Of a DNA stretch of 64,000 nucleotides, positions 1 to 8,084 are shown piece by piece (the first letter of the stretch is position 1; the number at the start of each line of letters is the position of its first letter). Source of the DNA: Barthelona sp. PCE (Eukaryota; Metamonada: BaSk clade); NCBI GenBank assembly GCA_040285745.1, contig JAUFOR010000004.1, positions 558,001-622,000 on the forward strand, in the 5' to 3' direction. Position numbers and translations under genes: made by a program. The notes below the pieces were generated by a model. That model worked only from the letters and a program-made list of their open reading frames with translations, was not told the origin of the DNA and did no database searches.

Positions 1-228
1 GACGAACTCAACGTCGACCACGTGCCTGACAACTGGGTTGACGAGAATCGCGTGAAGCAATTCCTCACTAAGACGCTGGGAGTCGGTAGCTCCGGCATCA
101 TGGTCGAGTTTGACCCCACCGCCACCAAGAAGGCGTTCAACCATTCCACGAGAGCCCCCAAGCGCACGCACCGTCCTAAGACGCAAAAGAAGAAACAAGC
201 GTTTAGCGCCAAAGAGGAGGAGAAGTGA
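1..228 (+). CDS. C-terminal part of the gag-like ORF of the DIRS-type element
   Basis: The frame is open from base 1 and ends at TGA 226-228, giving about 75 residues of a protein that starts outside the window. The tail is strongly basic, rich in Lys and Arg with Thr and Pro, as expected of the nucleic-acid-binding end of a gag-like protein. The sequence itself matches no family I recognise, so the gag role is inferred from position directly before the reverse transcriptase. The same frame stays open after the TGA into the polymerase ORF (see findings). Confidence 0.55.
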   Translation, partial: DELNVDHVPDNWVDENRVKQFLTKTLGVGSSGIMVEFDPTATKKAFNHSTRAPKRTHRPKTQKKKQAFSAKEEEK

Positions 229-1689
229 AATCGTTCGTCTCCCCCCGCGCGTGATAGTAAATATCTATCCGACAAGGGTGTGGGAGACGCAAATGATCCC
301 AATGCGGTCACAGCGCTCGCGGACAGGGTCGGCGAGCTCTCCATCGAGAACGTCAAATTGAAGAAGGAGATCAAGAGCCTCAAGAAGGAAATCCCTAAGA
401 AGCAGCTCAAAGCCGCGAAGATGGAACTTCGCGCAGCTACCAAACTCGTGGAGCTCGAAGACAAAAGACTAGAAGCCATCAAAGCTCGGGAAAGGAGCAC
501 ACAGAAAACAAAAGCACCTGAGGACGTTAAACGGGAGAAGCCCCGTAAGGAGAAAGCACCAACAGCTACTAGCGTGCAGAAGATGATCTCCAAAGAGATC
601 AACAAACTCAAACACGAGGTTGTAGATGAGCGGAATAACGTCCAAATCTCAAGAAATCCGAAGGAGGTAGTCGGCACAGACACCATGCAGTGGCCGGCCG
701 CGGCGCCACCAGTAGCTCTGCTGAAGCACCTCCCACCCGACATCTTCCAGAAGGGCGGCCCAAGTCAACGAGTACTCAAAGAGGTGGTCCTAGGGGTTAC
801 CGGAACATGGGATATCCTCGGAACAGACCAGATGAAGATCAATTCAGCCGACACGCCCACGGAACAGTTCGTGAGGGACGCCGCGCGCGTCGCTGGCCTC
901 AGCTGCGAAGAAATTGAGAAGACAGTCCGACTGCTCGTGACTGAGGGCGTAACGCGCGACATGGTCGTTATCGAAGGAAAGAAGCCTCGCAGGCAGGAGC
1001 CAGTACGTCACTGGTACAAAGACGACGCCGTCGAATTGAACCTGGCCGTAACCGCGCTCAAAAGTAAGGACCTGATCAAAGAGGTCCCCATCGAAGAGAT
1101 CGAGGACGAACGAAGGGCATTCATTTCCATCGGCGCGGTCCCGAAGAATGCAGAACCGGACTCAAACAACATGTTCGCTCCGACGCAGAAGTTCGAATTT
1201 GACGTCACATCGCCGGACAACGAGCACAGGGTTATCGTCGACTGTACTAACACGAACTCTATGTTCGCCAACATTCCAATGGAACTCATCAAAACCCACT
1301 CTCTCGAGATTGTCATGGGTGGCAATCTCATGTATTCCGTCGACGCAAAGGATGGTTTCACGCTCATTCCACTGGACGAAGAGCTACAAAAACTGTTCTC
1401 ATTTACACACGAAGGTAAGCTTTATCAATGCACTAGAATGCCGTTCGGAGTTTCATTCGGCCCGGCCATCTTCGCCCGCATGATGAACCTGGCAACGACC
1501 GCAATGCGTGCGTTGGGATTCAACATCTGGAGCTACGTCGACGACGCTTTCGGATGGGAACGATCCCTCAGCAAAGCGAGGAACTCGATGATGCTGTTCA
1601 TAATCATCGCGTCGAAACTTGGCATCAAGCTAAACTACAAAAGTCCGTCAGTCCTTCGTACAAATTGGACATCATCGGCTACACGCTGA
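229..1689 (+). CDS. Reverse transcriptase (5' part of pol) of the DIRS-type element
   Basis: This frame opens right after the TGA at 226-228 and continues to 1689. The first ATG in frame is at 421; before it a Lys/Glu-rich, probably coiled-coil stretch is encoded without any Met. The C-terminal third is a reverse transcriptase: a palm motif with DAKDGF near 1339-1356, the RMPFGVSFGPAIF block near 1435-1475, and the catalytic YVDD at 1534-1545. The RT reading continues in another frame from about 1642 (AAAA run at 1639-1642), so the last 15 residues of this frame are out-of-frame sequence. Enzymatic role: copying element RNA to DNA. The family assignment is firm; the start and the way it is expressed are uncertain. 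Confidence 0.75.
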   Translation, partial: NRSSPPARDSKYLSDKGVGDANDPNAVTALADRVGELSIENVKLKKEIKSLKKEIPKKQLKAAKMELRAATKLVELEDKRLEAIKARERSTQKTKAPEDVKREKPRKEKAPTATSVQKMISKEINKLKHEVVDERNNVQISRNPKEVVGTDTMQWPAAAPPVALLKHLPPDIFQKGGPSQRVLKEVVLGVTGTWDILGTDQMKINSADTPTEQFVRDAARVAGLSCEEIEKTVRLLVTEGVTRDMVVIEGKKPRRQEPVRHWYKDDAVELNLAVTALKSKDLIKEVPIEEIEDERRAFISIGAVPKNAEPDSNNMFAPTQKFEFDVTSPDNEHRVIVDCTNTNSMFANIPMELIKTHSLEIVMGGNLMYSVDAKDGFTLIPLDEELQKLFSFTHEGKLYQCTRMPFGVSFGPAIFARMMNLATTAMRALGFNIWSYVDDAFGWERSLSKARNSMMLFIIIASKLGIKLNYKSPSVLRTNWTSSATR

Positions 1690-4394
1690 GCACCGACGAC
1701 CAGTCTGACGGCGGCCGGCTAGTCTCAACAATTAGACCGTCGGACAAGAACATCAGAAAGATCAGAGAGATGGCTCGCGTAATGCGAAATAGAATCGACA
1801 CAGCAGAACAAATCCCTGTCAGGGACATCATGAAGCTCGATGGCAAACTTGTATCATTTGCCAACGCCTCGACGATTCTTCAGCGGGTTCACCTACAGCT
1901 ACAAGCAGTACTGAAGGATCTCGACGCCCAATACGATAACGCGATATTTGACTCGAGCAGGAACAAGGGCCTACGCCTTCTCCTACCTCTTCCACTAGCC
2001 GACGCACTCACGAGGATCGTTGAATGTAACTTTGAACCGAAGACGCTGAGCTGCGGTAGAGCTAAGGTAACATTACTGAGCGACGCCATGAAGGACCAGA
2101 AACATATAGGCATTGGAGCGAAGGCATACCCAGACGACGACCAAGAGCTCTCGTTTGAACTTCTCCACAGGATGGGAGTGAACGAGCAAGGAGCAAGAAG
2201 GATGTTGACACTTCTCGACGATCTGCCAGAACAGGAAAGAGTAGACATCGAGCAGAACACTGTCGCAACAATCGCGGAGCAGGAGATGGTACCGATCGTC
2301 GAGCTACTCAAGACTAAGGGCAGACAGCTGAGGAACACCGAAGTCGTCTGGTATTGCGACAACACGAACGTATGCGCCGCTGTCGCGAAGGGCTACAGCA
2401 AAAACAAGGTCCTCAACAAGGGGGCCCGCATAGTGATGGAGCTGTGCGAAATGTGGGACGTGATCGTCACACCAATCTACATCAACTCAGAACAGAATTA
2501 TCTTCCAGACAGCATCTCAAGAGGAGCATCGTCGGAGTCGTGGACCAACTCTACGACATTCGTGCACGAGATTCTCCCAGCTAGGGTAATCGAGTTCAAG
2601 ACATCCGTCGTCGCAAGCCTCTACGAACCTGGACACATCCCAGCACTGTACGTCCGCGGTTTCCAGCCCACAAAAGGAAAGTCCAGGAGATCAACGAAAG
2701 CCGCACATGTGACAAGACAATGTCTCGGACAAGACCTCATCTCTCTAGGCGAGTATGACCTCAAACGGAATGCGCTCAAGGTCGACAATGTGGCGAATGG
2801 GACTGCACACTGTACAGGTAAGCTCAAAATCGTCGAAGGATTCGATGACACAAGATACACCGTCCCTCTATCGAATATGGCGATCATCACGAGAGACAAC
2901 GAAAGAATCGAGGCAACAGTTCCGACTTACTCCGCAGCCACAAGCTTAGAGATAGTCATTCTCAAAGTGTGCAGAACCGGCGCGGAAGTAGATGTGATCC
3001 TCCCCGGACCACTCCCGTCTTGCCCATTGTGGGCTACAATCGCACAAAAGACCATCCCATTAAGTGACGGATCCATAAAGATAAGAGTTACGAGAGAAAA
3101 GGTTCTCGGCGGCGAATCCGAGGACTACAAGCCCGCTGGAGCACGCACTCAGAACCCGGTACAGGTACGGGGCAAATCACTATCTCTGGCAGATCTGTTC
3201 GCCATCCCACCGTCAATGGACTACGACGAAGTGCTCGAACTCTTTCTGAAAAAAGGAGCGCACCAACCAACGAGGAACATGCTACATCGCTTCGGGAACT
3301 TCGTTCAAAAGGTGCACGGCACAGAAATAGTGGACGTCGCATGCCCAGGAAACGAAAAGAGACTTGAAGAGCTAATAATCGAGTTCAGATTCAGACTCGA
3401 ACAGGAAACAAAATCGAAGAGGCGTGCGAACGGCGACACCACCGAAGTATGGAGGTACACCTCAGATACGATTAACAGTTACATTTTCCACCTGCGTAAA
3501 GGACTGCTGGTTCTGAAAATGTTCATCACCGACAAGAAATCTCTCCTCACGACCGAAGAACTCGAGCAACTCGTCCAGCTTAGGGCGGCAGTAATCAGAT
3601 GCACACTGAGCGAGAGCTCAGAAACACAGAAATTCGCCATCAGCACGTCAGCAATCAGATTCCTGGCGGCAAGAGAGATTGAAGAGCTTAAAGCACTGGT
3701 CCAGGAAGGTACCACGAAGAAGAAGGCCCTTCAGAAGCTAAACAAAGTAAGAAGAAGAATTGCTATGATGTCATCAATGTACAACTTAGGATGCAGAGCG
3801 GCGTCTCTTGCCGCAGTCAAGACCCACCAAATTGAAGTCTCAAAATCCGGCGATGTCACGGTAACGCTGGACAAAGTGAAGAACCAACAGGGTCGACCAA
3901 CCAGCTACATGATCCCCAGAAACGTATGGGAGCTGGGCACACTGCACGACTATTTAAACGACGCTGTGCAAAGAGCAAAAGAAGGAGGTAAAGAGTTTAT
4001 TTTCTCGAACGGCGGAGAAGCCCAGAGCGTCTCGAATGCATTAAACACCATGTTCCGAGATTACAACGAGAAAATCAAGCAATCTGACCACAAGAATGCA
4101 AGCAAATTCAGAGTATTCAAAATGACAGCTCATGGCCTTAGAGCCGGCAGGGCAAAAGAGATAGCACAACATCCAGATGCGACTGTACGAGTATCAGCGC
4201 AAGGAATGGGTCTCTGGAAGGATGTGAAGGCGATGAACCTTGACTATCTCACGAAACCACTATTGACGTTTGAGGAACGAGAGGTGTTGAGTCCGATGGA
4301 ATTGGAAGGATGGGTTTTAGGCCACTTCCCGGACGAAACACCCTCTACACGTGAAGGCGAGCCTTCCCACGTGAGCGTTCCCCGACGTCAATAA
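1554..4394 (+). CDS. RNase H-like plus tyrosine recombinase polyprotein (3' part of pol) of the DIRS-type element
   Basis: Meaningful sequence begins near 1642, where it picks up the RT reading (SYKLDIIGYTL); the ATG at 1554 lies in an overlap with RT and is probably not a real start. An RNase H-like region surrounds WYCDNTNVCAAVAKG (Asp near residue 269, bases 2358-2360) and ends with YLPDSISRG. The C-terminal third is a tyrosine recombinase: Arg748 in GCRAAS, His860 and Arg863 in HGLRAGRA, Trp888, and the nucleophile Tyr898 in NLDYLTKP. All catalytic positions are present. The stretch between RNase H and recombinase, about residues 330-560, is unassigned. The stop codon lies inside repeat B1, within AATAAA. 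Role: inserting the circular DNA intermediate without target-site duplication, as known for the order. Confidence 0.85.
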   Translation: MGTIPQQSEELDDAVHNHRVETWHQAKLQKSVSPSYKLDIIGYTLSTDDQSDGGRLVSTIRPSDKNIRKIREMARVMRNRIDTAEQIPVRDIMKLDGKLVSFANASTILQRVHLQLQAVLKDLDAQYDNAIFDSSRNKGLRLLLPLPLADALTRIVECNFEPKTLSCGRAKVTLLSDAMKDQKHIGIGAKAYPDDDQELSFELLHRMGVNEQGARRMLTLLDDLPEQERVDIEQNTVATIAEQEMVPIVELLKTKGRQLRNTEVVWYCDNTNVCAAVAKGYSKNKVLNKGARIVMELCEMWDVIVTPIYINSEQNYLPDSISRGASSESWTNSTTFVHEILPARVIEFKTSVVASLYEPGHIPALYVRGFQPTKGKSRRSTKAAHVTRQCLGQDLISLGEYDLKRNALKVDNVANGTAHCTGKLKIVEGFDDTRYTVPLSNMAIITRDNERIEATVPTYSAATSLEIVILKVCRTGAEVDVILPGPLPSCPLWATIAQKTIPLSDGSIKIRVTREKVLGGESEDYKPAGARTQNPVQVRGKSLSLADLFAIPPSMDYDEVLELFLKKGAHQPTRNMLHRFGNFVQKVHGTEIVDVACPGNEKRLEELIIEFRFRLEQETKSKRRANGDTTEVWRYTSDTINSYIFHLRKGLLVLKMFITDKKSLLTTEELEQLVQLRAAVIRCTLSESSETQKFAISTSAIRFLAAREIEELKALVQEGTTKKKALQKLNKVRRRIAMMSSMYNLGCRAASLAAVKTHQIEVSKSGDVTVTLDKVKNQQGRPTSYMIPRNVWELGTLHDYLNDAVQRAKEGGKEFIFSNGGEAQSVSNALNTMFRDYNEKIKQSDHKNASKFRVFKMTAHGLRAGRAKEIAQHPDATVRVSAQGMGLWKDVKAMNLDYLTKPLLTFEEREVLSPMELEGWVLGHFPDETPSTREGEPSHVSVPRRQ

Positions 4395-4410
4395 ACCTAC
4401 TTCAGTATAA
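4313..4410 (+). repeat. Split direct repeat, copy B1
   Basis: A 98-bp block starting ggttttaggccacttccc and ending ttcagtataa. It is identical to 4546-4643 as far as I can read. It includes the last codons and stop of the recombinase ORF. Confidence 0.9.
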
Positions 4411-4545
4411 GGTGACATACAGGCGCTAGCCTTCAGACTTTATACTTGAGGTAGTAAACAGCGGAGGGGGACGAAGCGAACCGTCATGTGTAGTAGGTGT
4501 CCGTAGGACCCGATACGGTTTTTCTTACCTTTTTCAAAAAAAAAA
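4411..4545 (+). other. Unique segment between the direct repeats, candidate A2 terminal segment
   Basis: A 135-bp non-coding piece begins ggtgacatacaggcgc and ends in a run of ten A's. In split-direct-repeat elements this position holds A2, a copy of the left terminus A1. The left end of this element is outside the window, so the match cannot be tested here. Confidence 0.6.
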
Positions 4546-4643
4546 GGTTTTAGGCCACTTCCCGGACGAAACACCCTCTACACGTGAAGGCGAGCCTTCC
4601 CACGTGAGCGTTCCCCGACGTCAATAAACCTACTTCAGTATAA
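4546..4643 (+). repeat. Split direct repeat, copy B2, right end of the element
   Basis: Second copy of the 98-bp block of 4313-4410. Directly after it (4644 onward) the sequence turns AT-rich, which marks the probable right border of the element. Confidence 0.88.
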
Positions 4644-5341
4644 TTATTTGAAACAAAAAATTGTTTCAATATATGCGTTAAATAATTAATTTTAAATCCT
4701 ATTTAACCACAAATTTAGTCATATAACAAAAACATTTTTCAAATAACTTTTTTATCAACGTGTAATTACTATTTATGGACTAAAGTTAGTATGTATGGAT
4801 AAAAAGTCTTTATATCCCTGTAATCAAATTTTGTGTGTGTGATTGAAAATACTACAATATTTTATTGCAACTCAAATATTTCCTATCTTAATTTTTAACA
4901 ACGTCTTATATCAATTTTGATTAAACATTTTGATTTAAAACTAATTTTAAAGGCCAATAAGACTTTATAATAAATAAAATGAATCAATATTTAAATTTAA
5001 ATTTTACTTCCTATCATTAAAGAAAAAAAGTTTTTGTTCACAGTAGTAAGATAACCAAAAAATGGCACTGATCAGGACGATCCTGTAATTGATTTTGAAC
5101 AGAGAATGGAATAGAACGTATGCGGGTGTATTTCAATTTCTCACGTTTCCTATTTATTTTATTTGTACTATTTAGTAATTGAAATACTACTATTTTTCAG
5201 ATGTATGGATTTCCAAACTCTGAAGAAGGTACCCGTTTGCGGCACCATATCCGAACGTCAGTGATGAGACTAGGAAAAGAAAATCATCCTTATAAACAAT
5301 AGGAGAAAATGTGTATTCCTATATCTCTGTAGTCATGGAAA
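4644..5341. other. AT-rich intergenic region between the retrotransposon and the first host gene
   Basis: About 700 bp of very AT-rich DNA without a convincing gene, tRNA or structured RNA. It contains one copy of a diverged repeat (5146-5287). A short frame without stops follows a tttttcag/atg at 5195-5203 and could be a remnant of a spliced gene, but it is only about 33 codons. Confidence 0.6.
5146..5287 (-). repeat. Diverged intergenic repeat, copy 1, downstream of the 710-aa gene
   Basis: The core 5146-5219 (tttcctatttatttt ... ttccaaact) matches 7806-7875 with small indels. A second block, gatgagact near 5263-5287, matches 7930-7953 in the same order. Read on the minus strand it contains AATAAA hexamers and lies 55-196 bp past the stop of the minus-strand gene, so it may be a 3' flank duplicated with that gene. 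Confidence 0.65.
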
Positions 5342-7474
5342 CTATTCATTATGATAATGCTCATGATAATCTGGCATGTGATACTCAAAGATGGACGCCT
5401 CTGCCAGGAAGGATGGAAGGTGGAACCTTTCCACTGTGGGATTCATCGATTCCGGGTCTTCCTCAACGTTATATGTTTTCAACACCATTGTCTTGGTCTC
5501 TTCTTCGTATGACATGTCTTGAATAACGTTGTTAGGCAGATTTGGATCGTGGCTTATCTTCATATCAGGAGAATATTGTAAATTGTTGTTTGTGTAAAAA
5601 CGCGTCTTAATTGCACATGCTTCAATGTATGCTTTAATGATACCACCCCTCACGTGTATGTATGAATCTCCCACGAAATCATTGAAATAGTTGCCTTCCT
5701 CAATTTTTTCATTCATACTATTCTGATAAAGGTGAACAGGCTCTAAGAAGCTTCCTGTTGACCAATCTAAACAGTGTAAATGTTGCGTTGTTGCAACCCT
5801 ACTGTGTGTACATACAACAAACAGCTGATGATCAGGTGTTTCAGCTAATGGACTAGGGTTGAAGTAAACATCATATAAATATTCATGTTCAAAAACAATG
5901 TGCTTTTGAACCTCCACGTCATACCCGTTGACATTAAGCTGAAAAAAATGGATTGCTTCTTCACATAAAATGCACGCTGAATTATCAAAATGTGAACCAT
6001 AAACACTTCGAATATAATTATTCGGGGGAAGCTCTAAAATCACCTTTTCTCCCAAATATATCAGTTCTGTATCTTCACGATAGTCAACATTTAAGGGCAA
6101 CCCTTGAATAAAACCGCGGTTTTTAGAACCGCAATGAGGTAAAATGGTTGTGATTGGCTTAAATTCTGAGCCGGTCCAGCATAATTTGACATATGTATTT
6201 GTTTCACTATGTTTCTCTGCCATTACAAAAAAATCATCTCCTTCATTTGGATGAACTGATAAGATCTGGCACCACACACGTGAAAACGGTTTCCTGCACC
6301 CACGCAGCACAATAAGCTTCCTTTCTTTGAAAAAAAAGTAACATCTTATTGAAGCGATATGACCATACACTTCCTCTATCCCATCAAAAAAAATGCGTTT
6401 TGGTTGAAGACTGTTCAAACGCAAAACCTCCTTACTAACCTCTCTAAATTTGATTGGGCCATAACGTCCTGTTCTTCTATCTTCACCAAATAAAACACTA
6501 CATTTACGAAAGGAACTATCATTCAAGTCTATGTGTTTCAAACTATGGCAGAGTACATTCTTAAAATTCATTTCAACCTCTGATATCTTCAATTCGCCGT
6601 TTTCGATATGAATTACCACACAACTTGATCCAAATCCAATAAGTAACATTAACAAAACATCTTGAGTAAGCGTTAATAATGCAAAATTTGAGTACATGTA
6701 AATATTCAATCCTTTAAGCTGCGGAAACCTTTCTGTCAAGTTAACTTGGTTCCTTTGACTGTCAAATATTACCAATTCATCAACTTTATAATTGTCAAAG
6801 CTAACAGAGCAAATGCAATCCGAGTTTAAACAGCTGATGTATGATAAATGAACACCACCATGTAACTGCTCAATATCAGGTTCATGTGCCTCGTCCATGT
6901 CATCAACAGAAAAATTGTAATGCCATATGAAATTATCTTGGCAATACCTCAACAAAATGTAGTTTGGAGTTCTCACCGAAATTGAGTAATATTCTCCAAG
7001 ACATCTATAATCATAGGTTATAACATTTAATATGTAGCATTGTATCAACTGCCTGTTATCAACGGTTTCTTTAATGGCGAATAATAGGTGGTTTTCATCC
7101 AACGGAACTATTCCGCTTGATAGACTCTTAATCATCGGAAACGGAAAGGGTACTATTCTTCTTGTATGTTCTTCATTCATGACATCATTAAATAATAAGA
7201 TATCAAAATGGGTTATAATACCACTGTCATCAAAAAGCTGTTCGATGATCATGTAAGATTCTCCAGCTTTTAATTTGGATGTGTATTGAAGAGGCTTACG
7301 CGTATCCTCCACATATCCAATAAAGTCCTTGCCTTCAATGGCGCTTTCAATGAGGCTGATTTCGGTGATTTCTCTTGACTTAAGCAATACTACGCCCTCT
7401 CCCTCAAATATCATCTGCCCATCAGGATAAGCCTGCATGACAAGGTCTTCCTCGAATTTACGAACCCTAGGCAT
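5342..7474 (-). CDS. Unrecognised large protein, probably beta-propeller-like (paralogous family member 1)
   Basis: A 710-residue protein. I chose the ATG at 7474 (MPRVRKFEED); the frame extends 31 codons further only to a GTG. No known domain is recognisable. The chain is an even series of short hydrophobic beta-strand-like segments separated by polar turns, with many aromatic residues, a pattern common in beta-propellers, and it has no signal peptide or membrane span. Its C-terminus (KTMVLKTYNVEE, later FHLPSFLAEASIFEYHMPD) resembles the end of the protein at 10059-11783 (KTLVIKSMDGYN, FLPQYIPNMQTFHYHATD), which supports common origin. The next two genes downstream on the plus map have the same orientation and similar texture. 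Function unknown. A minus-strand AT-rich motif (atatttaag) lies about 40 bp before the ATG. Confidence 0.72.
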   Translation of the reverse strand: MPRVRKFEEDLVMQAYPDGQMIFEGEGVVLLKSREITEISLIESAIEGKDFIGYVEDTRKPLQYTSKLKAGESYMIIEQLFDDSGIITHFDILLFNDVMNEEHTRRIVPFPFPMIKSLSSGIVPLDENHLLFAIKETVDNRQLIQCYILNVITYDYRCLGEYYSISVRTPNYILLRYCQDNFIWHYNFSVDDMDEAHEPDIEQLHGGVHLSYISCLNSDCICSVSFDNYKVDELVIFDSQRNQVNLTERFPQLKGLNIYMYSNFALLTLTQDVLLMLLIGFGSSCVVIHIENGELKISEVEMNFKNVLCHSLKHIDLNDSSFRKCSVLFGEDRRTGRYGPIKFREVSKEVLRLNSLQPKRIFFDGIEEVYGHIASIRCYFFFKERKLIVLRGCRKPFSRVWCQILSVHPNEGDDFFVMAEKHSETNTYVKLCWTGSEFKPITTILPHCGSKNRGFIQGLPLNVDYREDTELIYLGEKVILELPPNNYIRSVYGSHFDNSACILCEEAIHFFQLNVNGYDVEVQKHIVFEHEYLYDVYFNPSPLAETPDHQLFVVCTHSRVATTQHLHCLDWSTGSFLEPVHLYQNSMNEKIEEGNYFNDFVGDSYIHVRGGIIKAYIEACAIKTRFYTNNNLQYSPDMKISHDPNLPNNVIQDMSYEEETKTMVLKTYNVEEDPESMNPTVERFHLPSFLAEASIFEYHMPDYHEHYHNE

Positions 7475-8084
7475 GAATAGCCGTGATGAAGTAGGTGAAT
7501 ATTGAGATAGCTTGAATTTCTTAAATATTAGTGCTTGCACGTGGCATATACAAATGATATAATGCACCTGAAGCGTAAAAAGAAAGCGAGAATGTGAAAC
7601 AAAACTGCATTTGCATTTCTATCCCCTCACAGTTTTATTGATGTGGTTCGCAGGGCTCACGGCGCGTGAAACGTAAGATTGTTGGCACGTGAGGGCATTG
7701 GCTTGATTGTGGGGCACTTTTTTGCTGCGTTGTGGGTACGGATTGCAGATAATATATTTGAGTGTTTTGCAAATGAACTACAACCCAAATTTTATTCTTT
7801 TATGATTTCCTATTTATTTTTTGTACTATCAATATTGAAATACTATAAACTTTCAGATGTATGGACTTCCAAACTTAATTCTCTGTAAAGAGTCTGTTTA
7901 CTCTCCCTTACCCCCCGTTTACATGGATGGATGAGACTCTGGAAGAAAATCATGCATCACAGCTTCTTATTCTCTGTAATAATTGTTTCTATTTACACAA
8001 ATATAATATTCGTACTTATTCTCTGTAAACTATCCACTAGCACATACGAGTCAGAAAAACTCTCAGAAAATCATTTTAAAAAAA
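7475..8084. other. Intergenic region with the second repeat copy
   Basis: About 600 bp between two minus-strand genes. It holds the upstream region of the 710-aa gene, the repeat copy 7806-7953 and an AT-rich stretch before 8085. I see no tRNA or conserved coding frame. Confidence 0.5.
7806..7953 (-). repeat. Diverged intergenic repeat, copy 2, downstream of the 619-aa gene
   Basis: Partner of 5146-5287. The core 7806-7875 is highly similar (tttcctatttatttt, cagatgtatgga, ttccaaact), and 7930-7953 repeats the gatgagact block. It lies 132-279 bp past the stop of the minus-strand gene at 8085 and contains AATAAA on that strand. Confidence 0.65.

Larger units (their letters stand above)
1..4643 (+). 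mobile_element. DIRS/PAT-like tyrosine-recombinase retrotransposon, left end outside the window
   Basis: The segment encodes in order a basic gag-like tail, a reverse transcriptase with a YVDD box, an RNase H-like region and a tyrosine recombinase with a complete R...HxxR...W...Y set. That order, with recombinase instead of DDE integrase and no LTRs, defines DIRS-order elements. The right end has two identical 98-bp direct repeats around a 135-bp unique piece, the B1-A2-B2 layout of split-direct-repeat (PAT/Ngaro type) elements; the matching A1 should lie left of base 1. I see no DNA methyltransferase motif, which classical DIRS elements carry. Base composition is clearly GC-richer than the AT-rich DNA starting at 4644. 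One frameshift (1639-1642) and one in-frame stop (226-228) interrupt the coding frame, so this copy may be defective. Confidence 0.88.

Noticed and set aside
1200-1700. Programmed -1 frameshifting in the retrotransposon
   Set aside because: The shift point has only AAAA and no X-XXY-YYZ heptamer or evident pseudoknot; a simple indel is more likely.
2600-3250. DNA N6-adenine methyltransferase domain, as in classical DIRS elements
   Set aside because: No DPPW/DPPY-like catalytic motif is visible between RNase H and the recombinase.
5311-5526. Plus-strand open frame opposite the end of the 710-aa gene
   Set aside because: It lies antisense to a long, better supported frame and has no recognisable sequence.
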